51,461 nucleotides of DNA, from IMG/VR virus record IMGVR_UViG_3300020129_000348, positions 1 to 51,461 of that record. The stretch is one strand, 5' to 3'. Both the position numbers and the translations under genes were made by a program. Below the pieces are notes generated by a model. That model saw only the letters and a program-made list of their open reading frames with translations, was not told the origin of the DNA and made no database searches. Positions 9,098 to 16,072 of the stretch are shown here, one piece after another. Source of the stretch: a virus. The stretch's first letter is position 1; each line of letters opens with the position of its first letter.

Positions 9098-9588
9098 GTC
9101 TCCGGGTATTGAAAGTAACTCCGGGCCTTGTCGTGAACGGACGTTTCAAGCCGGTTCATACAATCACCGATCGGGCGAAGCGGTACCGGGCACAGAATAT
9201 CCCGCTCGATAAACGCTGCTTTGCTTGTGGAAGCCCCAGAGCACGAGACCGTCACCACATTGACGGCCACGAATCGCACGGCGACGTAAAGAATCTCGCT
9301 CGGGCCTGCCGAAGTTGTAATGTCCGAATTGGGAACGTGATGCGCAAGGCGGGACTTGGAAAGAAAACGCAACAGTTCAATCCCACAGCAACCGGCGCAA
9401 GCTCACTCGGCCAGTATCTCAGCGCAGTACAGATCGTCCGAGGCGCAATCCCGGGTAATGTCAAGTCCGCAGTCGCACTACTGCATGCGACTTCTCCGGG
9501 AACACGTAGCCGGTTCGCAAAGCAGATTTGGGAAACCAGAAGGGAGCGGTACGGTCCGACTGGTCGTCAAGACAGTTTGCCGTTCTGA
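9094..9588 (+). CDS. HNH-type endonuclease-like protein
   Basis: The 164-residue protein has ATG overlapping the upstream stop. The zinc-bound HNH signature is visible: CFACGSPRARDRHHIDGH near residues 38-54, then NLARACRSCN with its second Cys pair. The catalytic His pair and an Asn follow the usual order. The C-terminal half is basic. HNH enzymes act as homing nucleases or in DNA packaging and repair. Its place inside an uninterrupted operon suggests an ordinary phage function rather than an intron. Confidence 0.7.
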   Translation: MSLRVLKVTPGLVVNGRFKPVHTITDRAKRYRAQNIPLDKRCFACGSPRARDRHHIDGHESHGDVKNLARACRSCNVRIGNVMRKAGLGKKTQQFNPTATGASSLGQYLSAVQIVRGAIPGNVKSAVALLHATSPGTRSRFAKQIWETRRERYGPTGRQDSLPF

Positions 9589-9589
9589 T

Positions 9590-9847
9590 ATGGCGGGCCT
9601 TCGGTTGAAGAAAGCAGTACCGGGTAAGTTGGTAGGCGGTCGATTCGTGCCAAGTAGGAATAATCCGCATCACGAAGCGAAACCGTCCAGCCTAACTCTC
9701 AACGCTGAACTAATGAAGTGGGCCAAGAAGTTGAAGGTTGGCGACACTGTGCGGCTCTCTACTGGTTCGGTTTGGCGCAAGACCCGAGGCAAACGCGGAG
9801 AAGGACGAACCATGTCAAGAATCAATTCTAAAAAGAGGAAACGCTAG
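9590..9847 (+). CDS. Small basic protein
   Basis: This 85-residue, strongly basic protein begins right after the HNH stop. The N-terminal part (LRLKKAVPGKLVGGRFVPSR) resembles the start of the HNH protein next door (LRVLKVTPGLVVNGRFKP), which hints at a shared duplicated N-terminal module. The C terminus is Lys/Arg-rich. It may bind nucleic acid. Function is unassigned. Confidence 0.55.
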   Translation: MAGLRLKKAVPGKLVGGRFVPSRNNPHHEAKPSSLTLNAELMKWAKKLKVGDTVRLSTGSVWRKTRGKRGEGRTMSRINSKKRKR

Positions 9848-10072
9848 ATGGCTCAACCGAAGATACCGCGCGGCCGGATGTTGAAAGTGGACGATCCGAA
9901 CGTGAAGGGGGTCCGTTTTAACACGAACGGAACTGTCGATGTTGTCCTCACGGAGAAGCGGGCCAAAAAGCGCAACCCGAAGAAGAAGCGGAAGGTGAAG
10001 GCAAAAGGGAAGCCAGTCAATAACCGCAAGTCCACAAAGAAGAAACGAAAGGCCGCAAAGCGAAAGAAGTAA
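9848..10072 (+). CDS. Highly basic protamine-like protein
   Basis: The 74-residue protein has nearly half of its residues Lys or Arg in the C-terminal 45 (KKRNPKKKRKVKAKGK and similar). GAGG lies about eight bases upstream of the ATG. Such proteins neutralise DNA, so it could condense the genome inside a particle. It directly follows another basic gene and precedes a run of membrane proteins. Confidence 0.65.
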   Translation: MAQPKIPRGRMLKVDDPNVKGVRFNTNGTVDVVLTEKRAKKRNPKKKRKVKAKGKPVNNRKSTKKKRKAAKRKK

Positions 10073-10740
10073 TGCCGGCAGCAGCACAATTCGAGCACTA
10101 CTCTTGGAGTCCATACCGATTCTATGGACTGGGAGACATCGCGCCTCAGCAGATCAATGCGATTGTGACTACTGGTGCGTCAACCACAGTTGGAATTCTC
10201 GCGGCACTCGGTGTGGTAGGCGGTCCTGTTGGTGCTGCGGTCGGCGGATTGATTGCGGTCGGTTCTCTCGTAGCGAACTTATTCCACGGTTGCGGAGTAA
10301 CTTGCACGGCGGCAACTAATATTGCGAATAAACTTGAACCCGTGATGGCGCAAAACCTTCAGCATTACATGTCCGCTCCGGTTCACTACCGAAGTCTTCA
10401 GCAAGCGGCACTGAATAATTTCGATACGGCATGGAGAGCTCTTCAGCAAGCCTGTTCAGATCCGTCTCTCGCGCAAGCTGGGCAGCGTTGTATTTCAGAC
10501 CGTCAGCCCGGTGCTTGTGTTTGGAAAAATGATGGTAAGGGTGGAGCGGCAGGCTCTGGTAACGTTTGCTGGAACTGGTTCGTGGGATACCGCGATCCGA
10601 TTGCGAACGATCCGAATGTGGTGGATGATCCGATTGCGGTCGACGTAAGCCAACTATCCAGCGGTTCTCCTTCATCCAATACGAACCTCGCACCGCTTCT
10701 GGTAGTTGCGGCCTTAATTATTTTGGCGGTGATGCTGTGA
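10072..10740 (+). CDS. Membrane-associated virion-type protein with glycine-zipper segment
   Basis: The protein has 222 residues. Residues about 30-65 form a long Gly/Ala-rich hydrophobic stretch (GVVGGPVGAAVGGLIAVGS), like the glycine zippers that insert into membranes. A second membrane segment lies at the extreme C terminus (LLVVAALIILAVML). Five or more Cys lie between them. The two membrane segments and its location suggest an integral virion or genome-delivery protein. I do not recognise the family. Confidence 0.55.
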   Translation: MPAAAQFEHYSWSPYRFYGLGDIAPQQINAIVTTGASTTVGILAALGVVGGPVGAAVGGLIAVGSLVANLFHGCGVTCTAATNIANKLEPVMAQNLQHYMSAPVHYRSLQQAALNNFDTAWRALQQACSDPSLAQAGQRCISDRQPGACVWKNDGKGGAAGSGNVCWNWFVGYRDPIANDPNVVDDPIAVDVSQLSSGSPSSNTNLAPLLVVAALIILAVML

Positions 10741-11438
10741 GATTATCGCGTGGCCTACTCGGACTCGCTGATGGAGTTTGTGGAGACGGATACGTGATGG
10801 ATACGCGGACTGATCCTCCGCATTGCATCCTGTCTCGTTTTCAATCACTGATTCCAGTCGTGGCGAAAGACTACCCGCAAGCGCAAGGCTGTCACGTAGT
10901 GGACCTGTCAAAGAACTGGTGCCTGTACGCAGACGGAACAGATGGTGGATGCAACTCCATGCCGGAATGTGATCCACTGACAGGCGCTCTCCACTTTCAA
11001 TACGGGTTACCAGGCGGTCCGACGAACACCGCAATCACCGCTTTGAAAACGGGCGTCTTTAATCCGTCGCCATTCACGAATGCGCCCGATCCGACGCTAG
11101 TGAATCCAACTGGAGGTACGGTCTTTGTTCCGGCAACTCAGTATCAGGTTCAAAGTGCAATCGACGCCGCACTTGGGCCATTGAAGCCCACAACGCAGCA
11201 GATCGCAGCGGCAACGAACGCTCCTCCGGTGAATACTGCTAGTGTTCCGCCAACGAAGTCTCTTGCGCCAGGAAGTTCAAATCCGAATCCGCCATCGAGC
11301 GGCACGGGCGGCAAGCTAGGGACATCAACATTCGACTTATCGGCATTCTTGCAAGAGCAGAGCATTGGCTCAATTCCTAACTGGGCACTCATCGCCGCAG
11401 GTGTTGGGCTTGCAATCTATTTGGGGACGCGCAAATGA
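10737..11438 (+). CDS. C-terminally anchored Cys-rich protein, anchor paralogue A
   Basis: The 233-residue protein has a GTG start overlapping the upstream stop. The N-terminal 90 residues carry about seven Cys (CGDGY, GCHVVD, GCNSMPEC), suggesting an extracytoplasmic disulfide-bonded domain without a signal peptide. A Pro/Ser linker leads to a terminal module (TFDLSAFLQEQSIGSIPNW, then a membrane segment and RK). The module is nearly repeated at the end of the next protein. It is probably a surface protein anchored in the viral membrane; that is inferred. Confidence 0.6.
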   Translation: MRLSRGLLGLADGVCGDGYVMDTRTDPPHCILSRFQSLIPVVAKDYPQAQGCHVVDLSKNWCLYADGTDGGCNSMPECDPLTGALHFQYGLPGGPTNTAITALKTGVFNPSPFTNAPDPTLVNPTGGTVFVPATQYQVQSAIDAALGPLKPTTQQIAAATNAPPVNTASVPPTKSLAPGSSNPNPPSSGTGGKLGTSTFDLSAFLQEQSIGSIPNWALIAAGVGLAIYLGTRK

Positions 11439-12064
11439 GAGTTCCTATCGGCGCAGTGAATGTAACCAGCACAAGTCCCGCTTTCTCTCAGTTCAGTTTT
11501 GCATCTGATCCACTTGTGCCACGTCTTCCTGGTCCAGATTATCTTCCGGGACCAATTTATGATCCGTATTTGGCTGTTGATCCTCGATGTTCCTGTAATC
11601 AGGTATGGCTGCCTTCGGCGGGATGTATTCCAGTTGATGGCGGATCAGCGTTGAACAATGATCCTGGACCAGCGAGACTTGCGGTTGATCCGCCAGTATC
11701 TCCGCTTTCCGCCGATCAGTTAGCTGCTGCTGAAGCCGTCCGGCAATGCCAGTGGAATTTCAGAATGAATTTAATTCGCGCGGCTGGAGGAGATTTACAG
11801 AAGGCTGCAATGGCCTTTAATAATCCCGCAAACGCTACTTACGCCGCGTCAGTCACGGCGGCATGTAACGCCGGTAAAACTCCTCCTCCAATTCCAGCGA
11901 CAATGTTTGCATCGGTACAACCTACTCCAGCACCAGTCCCTAGCGCGTCGGCCACATTCGATATCTCGGCCTGGTTGCAAACCACAAGCATCGGATCAAT
12001 CCCCAACTGGCTACTTCTCGCCGGAGCTGCGGGCCTTGCACTGTACTTCTGGAGTCGGAAATGA
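11435..12064 (+). CDS. C-terminally anchored protein, anchor paralogue B
   Basis: The 209-residue protein overlaps its neighbour by ATGA. The body is Pro-rich with a Cys cluster (DPRCSCNQVW). The last 37 residues (TFDISAWLQTTSIGSIPNW, then a Leu/Ala membrane helix and SRK) closely match those of the preceding protein, while the bodies differ. This is a shared anchor module on unrelated heads. Confidence 0.6.
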   Translation: MRVPIGAVNVTSTSPAFSQFSFASDPLVPRLPGPDYLPGPIYDPYLAVDPRCSCNQVWLPSAGCIPVDGGSALNNDPGPARLAVDPPVSPLSADQLAAAEAVRQCQWNFRMNLIRAAGGDLQKAAMAFNNPANATYAASVTAACNAGKTPPPIPATMFASVQPTPAPVPSASATFDISAWLQTTSIGSIPNWLLLAGAAGLALYFWSRK

Positions 12065-12273
12065 GACCGGGAGTTGCAACACTGTCCAATCTTCCATCGT
12101 TCGATACGTGTGTTCCGTTCATTGGAAAAGTTGACCTCAATGACAAGATGGAGTGGGTGTACTGGGGTTCAATTGCAGCCACGATGTTGTTCGTGAAAGC
12201 GCCGGCGAAGTGGATAATTGCGGCGGGGATTCTCGCTCTTCGGTATGAACTGCAGAAGGGCGGTCAGTCGTGA
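12061..12273 (+). CDS. Small membrane protein
   Basis: This 70-residue protein has one or two hydrophobic segments (VYWGSIAATMLFV and WIIAAGILAL) around residues 32-60. ATG overlaps the previous stop, and the next gene starts at GTG overlapping its own stop. No motif is recognised. Confidence 0.5.
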   Translation: MRPGVATLSNLPSFDTCVPFIGKVDLNDKMEWVYWGSIAATMLFVKAPAKWIIAAGILALRYELQKGGQS

Positions 12274-12719
12274 GAGTTTCACTTGGCGACATCACGCGCA
12301 CCTCAGACGGACAGTATCCGCTCGTGTCCTCAATCGATCCATCGGTGACGTACGAATCGTGTCTCCCAACCATGTGCGGTGCCGATCCTCTGAACATGGC
12401 GAAGAAGTATCAGTGCTCTTCAAATGGATACGCCGGCGTGAAAAGCTGCTCCGCTCCAGAGTGTAAGCCGTATTGTCCGAACGCTCAGGTTGCGCCAGCC
12501 GTGACTACCGCGGCGATCTCTCAGAAGTTCCCGCCCGTGTTGACGCCGCAGAATGTCTCGAACCCAATGCCGAGTATCACGGAAGCACTCCAGCCTCAAG
12601 TTCCAGCGAGTTCCAAGTGTTCACTGTGGTGCGATCTGAATGGAGCGATTGCGAACAACCCGCTTCTATCGGCTGCAATTCTTCTCGGTGCGTTCTTGCT
12701 TCTGAAAGGACGGCGGTGA
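12270..12719 (+). CDS. Cys-rich protein with C-terminal anchor
   Basis: The 149-residue protein has a GTG start. It begins MRVSLGDI, close to the MRVSLGQY start of the protein at 15303 and the MRVPIGAV start at 11435, so the operon shares N-terminal as well as C-terminal modules. Eight or more Cys lie in the first 65 residues and near residue 122. The end is a hydrophobic helix followed by KGRR. Confidence 0.55.
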   Translation: MRVSLGDITRTSDGQYPLVSSIDPSVTYESCLPTMCGADPLNMAKKYQCSSNGYAGVKSCSAPECKPYCPNAQVAPAVTTAAISQKFPPVLTPQNVSNPMPSITEALQPQVPASSKCSLWCDLNGAIANNPLLSAAILLGAFLLLKGRR

Positions 12720-13177
12720 TGGACTCGAAAAACATCATCAAGATTCTCGCTGTCGCAGCCGGAGCCTACCTGTTGTACGACTGGCTTCAGAAAAATGGAT
12801 ACTGGGCGCAGTGGTTCGGAACTTCCAGTGCTGTACTCCCCGCAGCTCCGGCGATCTCGCCAACACAAGTCAAAGCCGTTGCGGCGATACCTGCACCGCC
12901 TGCCGAAGCATCATTACCCCTCGGTCTCATCAATGCACTCATTCAAACTGGCGGGGGAACAGGAACAACGCTCTACAATGTCTGGCAATGGAACGCGGTC
13001 ATGAACCAGTACAAGCTAGGTTCCGCGAATCTAGAAACGGCGGATAATTCTCAAACGATGACTGCGGCGCAATACGTAGCAGCGCGACAAGCGAAAGGAT
13101 TGGGTAACGTACGAATCTCCTATCCGTCGGCCTATCCCCGTCTTGCTGGAATGCATTCACCGTGGGGGATTCAATGA
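12719..13177 (+). CDS. N-terminally anchored protein with NVWQWNA domain, copy 1
   Basis: The product has 152 residues; ATG overlaps the upstream TGA. A membrane helix lies at residues 6-22 (IIKILAVAAGAYLLYDWL). A Pro/Ala linker then leads to a domain reading TLYNVWQWNAV followed by ANLETADNSQTMTAAQYVAAR. The same domain ends the next protein, so the pair arose by tandem duplication. Function is unknown; anchor and soluble domain suggest a structural role at the virion membrane. Confidence 0.6.
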   Translation: MDSKNIIKILAVAAGAYLLYDWLQKNGYWAQWFGTSSAVLPAAPAISPTQVKAVAAIPAPPAEASLPLGLINALIQTGGGTGTTLYNVWQWNAVMNQYKLGSANLETADNSQTMTAAQYVAARQAKGLGNVRISYPSAYPRLAGMHSPWGIQ

Positions 13178-13905
13178 AGTCCGGTGACTACATGCCCTTC
13201 GTGATCTTCGGTGCTGTCGGCGCCGGTTTGTATTTGTACTACAAGCATCTTCAACAAACCTGCGCCGTGTCCGATTCGAGCGGCGCTTGTGGCTTGTACA
13301 ATTCGGTGTTCTCAAGTGCAAGTGTGCAGGTTCCGGCCGGTGCGATTAATGCGGGTGGAACAGGGGGAACGCCTAAGGCTCCGGTAACTGTTAATCCAAG
13401 CGTTAGCCCAACCGGCGCTCCAGCGAAGTGTATGGATAAATGGAAGCAGAATGTGCTGACGGCATGGGGCGGCGATTCAATCGGCGCGTCTGCCGCGATT
13501 CAAAAGTTAAGTCTACAACAGCTTCAAGCGATCGCAAATGCATGCGAGTCCGGGGCGGTCCCGGATTTTATACCATTCCCGCCAGTAAAAGTGATTGACC
13601 CAATGCCGCCTGTCCCGATTCTGCCTGGACCGATACCCATTGAACCAGGGCTTGCGCCGCAGAGTCTTGCCGATTCGCTGATTCAAGCTGGCTCGGCAAC
13701 TCCATCGACGCTCTACAACGTGTGGCAATGGAATGCTGTGCTTCAGCAGATTCAAGCAGGAGTCGCCAATCTCGAAACGGCTGACAATTCGCAAACGATG
13801 ACTGCGGCAAGTTACGTTGCAGCTCGGAAAACGGCCGGGCTCTCAGGACTGGGTGCGCCGCATCGCATTCCAGCGTATCTCATCAATCGCAGGAGGATAG
13901 TCTGA
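13174..13905 (+). CDS. N-terminally anchored protein with NVWQWNA domain, copy 2
   Basis: The product has 243 residues with ATGA coupling. A membrane helix lies at residues 7-23, then two Cys, a Gly/Pro-rich linker, a short helical region with one Cys pair, a Pro-rich stretch (PPVPILPGPIPIEPG), and the same terminal domain as its neighbour (TLYNVWQWNAV, ANLETADNSQTMTAASY). The extra middle region of about 90 residues is the main difference between the copies. Confidence 0.6.
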   Translation: MKSGDYMPFVIFGAVGAGLYLYYKHLQQTCAVSDSSGACGLYNSVFSSASVQVPAGAINAGGTGGTPKAPVTVNPSVSPTGAPAKCMDKWKQNVLTAWGGDSIGASAAIQKLSLQQLQAIANACESGAVPDFIPFPPVKVIDPMPPVPILPGPIPIEPGLAPQSLADSLIQAGSATPSTLYNVWQWNAVLQQIQAGVANLETADNSQTMTAASYVAARKTAGLSGLGAPHRIPAYLINRRRIV

Positions 13906-14048
13906 TGCCCTGCTACACATGGAAGAAAGGATGTTATTCAGCAGTCAGTGGATGTCAAGGAACCGGGAGTTCAGTCTGTGCTCCCACGGTTCAGTGGTTC
14001 TGGTTGTTGGCTGGAATTCTGGGGGTTGCGCTCGTCGTTAAGAAGTGA
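13905..14048 (+). CDS. Tiny Cys-rich single-span membrane protein
   Basis: This 47-residue protein starts with ATG sharing a base with the previous TGA. Four Cys lie in the first 27 residues, followed by one membrane helix (WFWLLAGILGVALVV) and a KK end. It is a miniature of the C-terminally anchored plan used by its neighbours. The tight overlaps on both sides support it as a real gene. Confidence 0.5.
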   Translation: MPCYTWKKGCYSAVSGCQGTGSSVCAPTVQWFWLLAGILGVALVVKK

Positions 14049-14049
14049 A

Positions 14050-14199
14050 ATGAAAAGTCACGTCACAACCTATGATCTGAACCCCGAGGAAGTTCTCGCG
14101 TTCAACCGCCTACTACCGGCAGAGCGGGAATGTTTCTATCAACTTCTCGACAGCCAAGAGTTTACGTTTGTGAAAGCGTTGAAAGCGGCGGCATGCTGA
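14050..14199 (+). CDS. Small helical protein
   Basis: The 49-residue protein is mostly helical and charged (LNPEEVLAFNRLLPAERECFYQLLD), with no membrane segment. It sits one base after the preceding stop, and the next ATG lies inside its last codons. No family is recognised. Confidence 0.45.
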   Translation: MKSHVTTYDLNPEEVLAFNRLLPAERECFYQLLDSQEFTFVKALKAAAC

Positions 14200-14591
14200 C
14201 TCCGAAACTACAACTCGGCTTACAAGGTCTCGGCGTGAGTCCGTGTGATGTCAATTTCGTCGGGCCGCTGACCGAAGAACAGCAAGCGACGTGTCTTGCG
14301 CAAATCATTCCGGATATCGCCGTTGACCCAGCAACCGCTGCTCTTACGAAAACAATCGGCCAATCGGTCTGCCCGTCAGTGAAACAGATGCAGGGGATTG
14401 TCGATCCGAACGATCCGTGTCAAGCATCGACCGCGCAAACGTCACCGGCAATCCTTTTGGCAAAACTGAAACTCGCCCAACAACTCGGGGACAATCAAAG
14501 TCCGAGTACGACACAGGACAACACCGCTACCTACATTGTCATCGGCGGTGCTGTTCTCTTTGTGGTCTTAATGGCCCTGGTGAAGAAATGA
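14193..14591 (+). CDS. C-terminally anchored protein
   Basis: The 132-residue protein has a soluble part with four Cys (CDVNF, CLAQII, VCPSV, PCQA) and a terminal membrane helix (YIVIGGAVLFVVLMALV) followed by KK. It overlaps the upstream gene by seven bases. It is another example of the operon's body-plus-anchor design. Confidence 0.55.
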   Translation: MLTPKLQLGLQGLGVSPCDVNFVGPLTEEQQATCLAQIIPDIAVDPATAALTKTIGQSVCPSVKQMQGIVDPNDPCQASTAQTSPAILLAKLKLAQQLGDNQSPSTTQDNTATYIVIGGAVLFVVLMALVKK

Positions 14592-15004
14592 CGCACTACC
14601 AAGTTCTTCAAATCTCGGAGTCGGCATTGCCTGAAATCATCGAGGCTTCCTGGAAAGCGCTGATGCGCGTGTACCATCCCGATAACGGAACGTCGCCCAA
14701 TGCGCAGATGGCCGTGCTTGTGAACCTCGCTCACGATGTCCTGTCCGATCCAGAGAAGAAAAAAGAGTACGACGCGTCAATCCCCCGGCCAATCCCAATC
14801 GATCCGTTCACGCGTCGGCAATCCCGCGCATATCCATCTCCCTATCAACAGGAAACGGATGCAATTCAACTCAACGTACAGTCGATGCTGGAGCGGACAC
14901 TCTCCGCGGCGACCGAAGCAGCTCTGGAGCACGTGATTGAATCGAATCCGATGCTCGGTGATCTGATGTCGCGGATTCTTGATCGGAAGCGGAGGGTCGG
15001 ATGA
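14588..15004 (+). CDS. J-domain (DnaJ-like) co-chaperone
   Basis: The 138-residue protein begins with a compact J domain: MTHYQVLQI, helix II (SWKALMRVY), the invariant HPD at residues 30-32, then helix III ending in DPEKKKEYD. J domains activate the ATPase of DnaK-type Hsp70s. The C-terminal 70 residues form a separate helical region. There is no DnaK gene here, so it would recruit the host chaperone, perhaps to fold or insert virion proteins made by this operon. The HPD motif makes the domain call strong; the role is inferred. Confidence 0.8.
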   Translation: MTHYQVLQISESALPEIIEASWKALMRVYHPDNGTSPNAQMAVLVNLAHDVLSDPEKKKEYDASIPRPIPIDPFTRRQSRAYPSPYQQETDAIQLNVQSMLERTLSAATEAALEHVIESNPMLGDLMSRILDRKRRVG

Positions 15005-15306
15005 AATCTCCATTCCGCGAGGGCGACACAATCTTGGTCTGCCGGCACATCTACGAAGAATCATCGTGCAAGGTCGTCATCAAAGACAATGTGTTGAAAA
15101 CCGCAACCATGCACCGGAGCGACAAGCCGAAAGAATTCTCGCGATTCGTTGACCCGTACGACAAATCAACCGTGGACAGCAAGGCGTATGCGAATGGTTA
15201 CGCGGTCTGCCAGCACTGCGATCCAGTCAGTAAAGAGACGCTGTTTATAGAGGTGATTTGGAAAGACGGTCGTCCGCACGTCGCGGATGTGTTGAGGGCC
15301 TCATGA
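15001..15306 (+). CDS. Small soluble protein of unknown function
   Basis: This 101-residue, charged, beta-rich protein has three Cys (LVCRH, SSCK, VCQHC). It overlaps both neighbours (ATGA). No family is recognised. It lacks membrane segments, unlike most of the surrounding products. Confidence 0.5.
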   Translation: MKSPFREGDTILVCRHIYEESSCKVVIKDNVLKTATMHRSDKPKEFSRFVDPYDKSTVDSKAYANGYAVCQHCDPVSKETLFIEVIWKDGRPHVADVLRAS

Positions 15307-15635
15307 GAGTTTCCCTCGGTCAGTATCCCGATCAAACCTGCTTCGACGCAAACCGGGCAGGCTGGCTGCCGTATTGGATCGACAACCTCACTGAAAACAA
15401 ATGCCGGATGAATCTGATTATCTCCGGCAACACAACCGGCAACATTGCGCAACCGGGCGATCCGAGTGCAGACCCGTCAACAATCCGAAACGCACAGGTG
15501 GCCTGCATCTCAACTGGGGGAAAGTGGGACCCAGACTTAAACGTCTGCGCTCCGAGCTTCATGTCCCAATACGGTCTACAGATCGGCCTCGGAGTAGCGG
15601 CTGTATTCCTAATTTTGATGGTGACGAGGAAATAA
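15303..15635 (+). CDS. C-terminally anchored Cys-containing protein
   Basis: The 110-residue protein starts MRVSLGQY, matching the start of the protein at 12270. Four Cys (TCFDA, KCRMN, ACIST, VCAPS) lie in the body. The end is a membrane helix (LQIGLGVAAVFLILMV) with TRK. The stop codon overlaps the start of the next gene. Confidence 0.55.
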   Translation: MRVSLGQYPDQTCFDANRAGWLPYWIDNLTENKCRMNLIISGNTTGNIAQPGDPSADPSTIRNAQVACISTGGKWDPDLNVCAPSFMSQYGLQIGLGVAAVFLILMVTRK

Positions 15636-16072
15636 TGAGAGTTCATCGCGGTCACATTGCCGAATTCGTACACGCCAAGACGATGTTTTTTTACAACCCA
15701 TTCACAGGAACGTCGGGTTATGCACTGCCTGGACTGGGCGAATTCGTGCCAGGAAAAACGCTCTTCCCCTACAACCCGATTCGCGAAGGCATTGCGCGCG
15801 CGGGACTCGGGGAATTCGTCCACGGCAAAACACTTTTCCCGTATAACCCTATCCGAGAAGGACTCTCAGGCTGTAGCGGCGGTTGCGGATGCGGCGGAAA
15901 GTGCGGTGGAATGGGGGACATCTCAACCACGATCAGTGATGCGTGGACATCACTCAACTCACACATGATCATTGGGATGCCCTTAGGTTATCTTGCGGCT
16001 GGTGCGGTTGCTGGAGCGGCTGTTGTCTTGTTGTGGCCCTCTGGCAGCGGAAAGGGACGGAGACGCCGCTGA
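15635..16072 (+). CDS. Membrane protein with three GEFVPGKTLFPYNPIREG repeats
   Basis: The 145-residue protein carries three tandem copies of an 18-residue motif, the first diverged (AEFVHAKTMFFYNPFTG), then GEFVPGKTLFPYNPIREG and GEFVHGKTLFPYNPIREG. A Cys/Gly-rich knot follows (CSGGCGCGGKCGG), then a membrane segment (GYLAAGAVAGAAVVLLW) and a basic end. A fourth copy of the motif is in the protein at 20665. A repeated peptide in two membrane proteins of one operon suggests a docking motif for a shared partner, such as a capsid protein. Confidence 0.65.
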   Translation: MRVHRGHIAEFVHAKTMFFYNPFTGTSGYALPGLGEFVPGKTLFPYNPIREGIARAGLGEFVHGKTLFPYNPIREGLSGCSGGCGCGGKCGGMGDISTTISDAWTSLNSHMIIGMPLGYLAAGAVAGAAVVLLWPSGSGKGRRRR

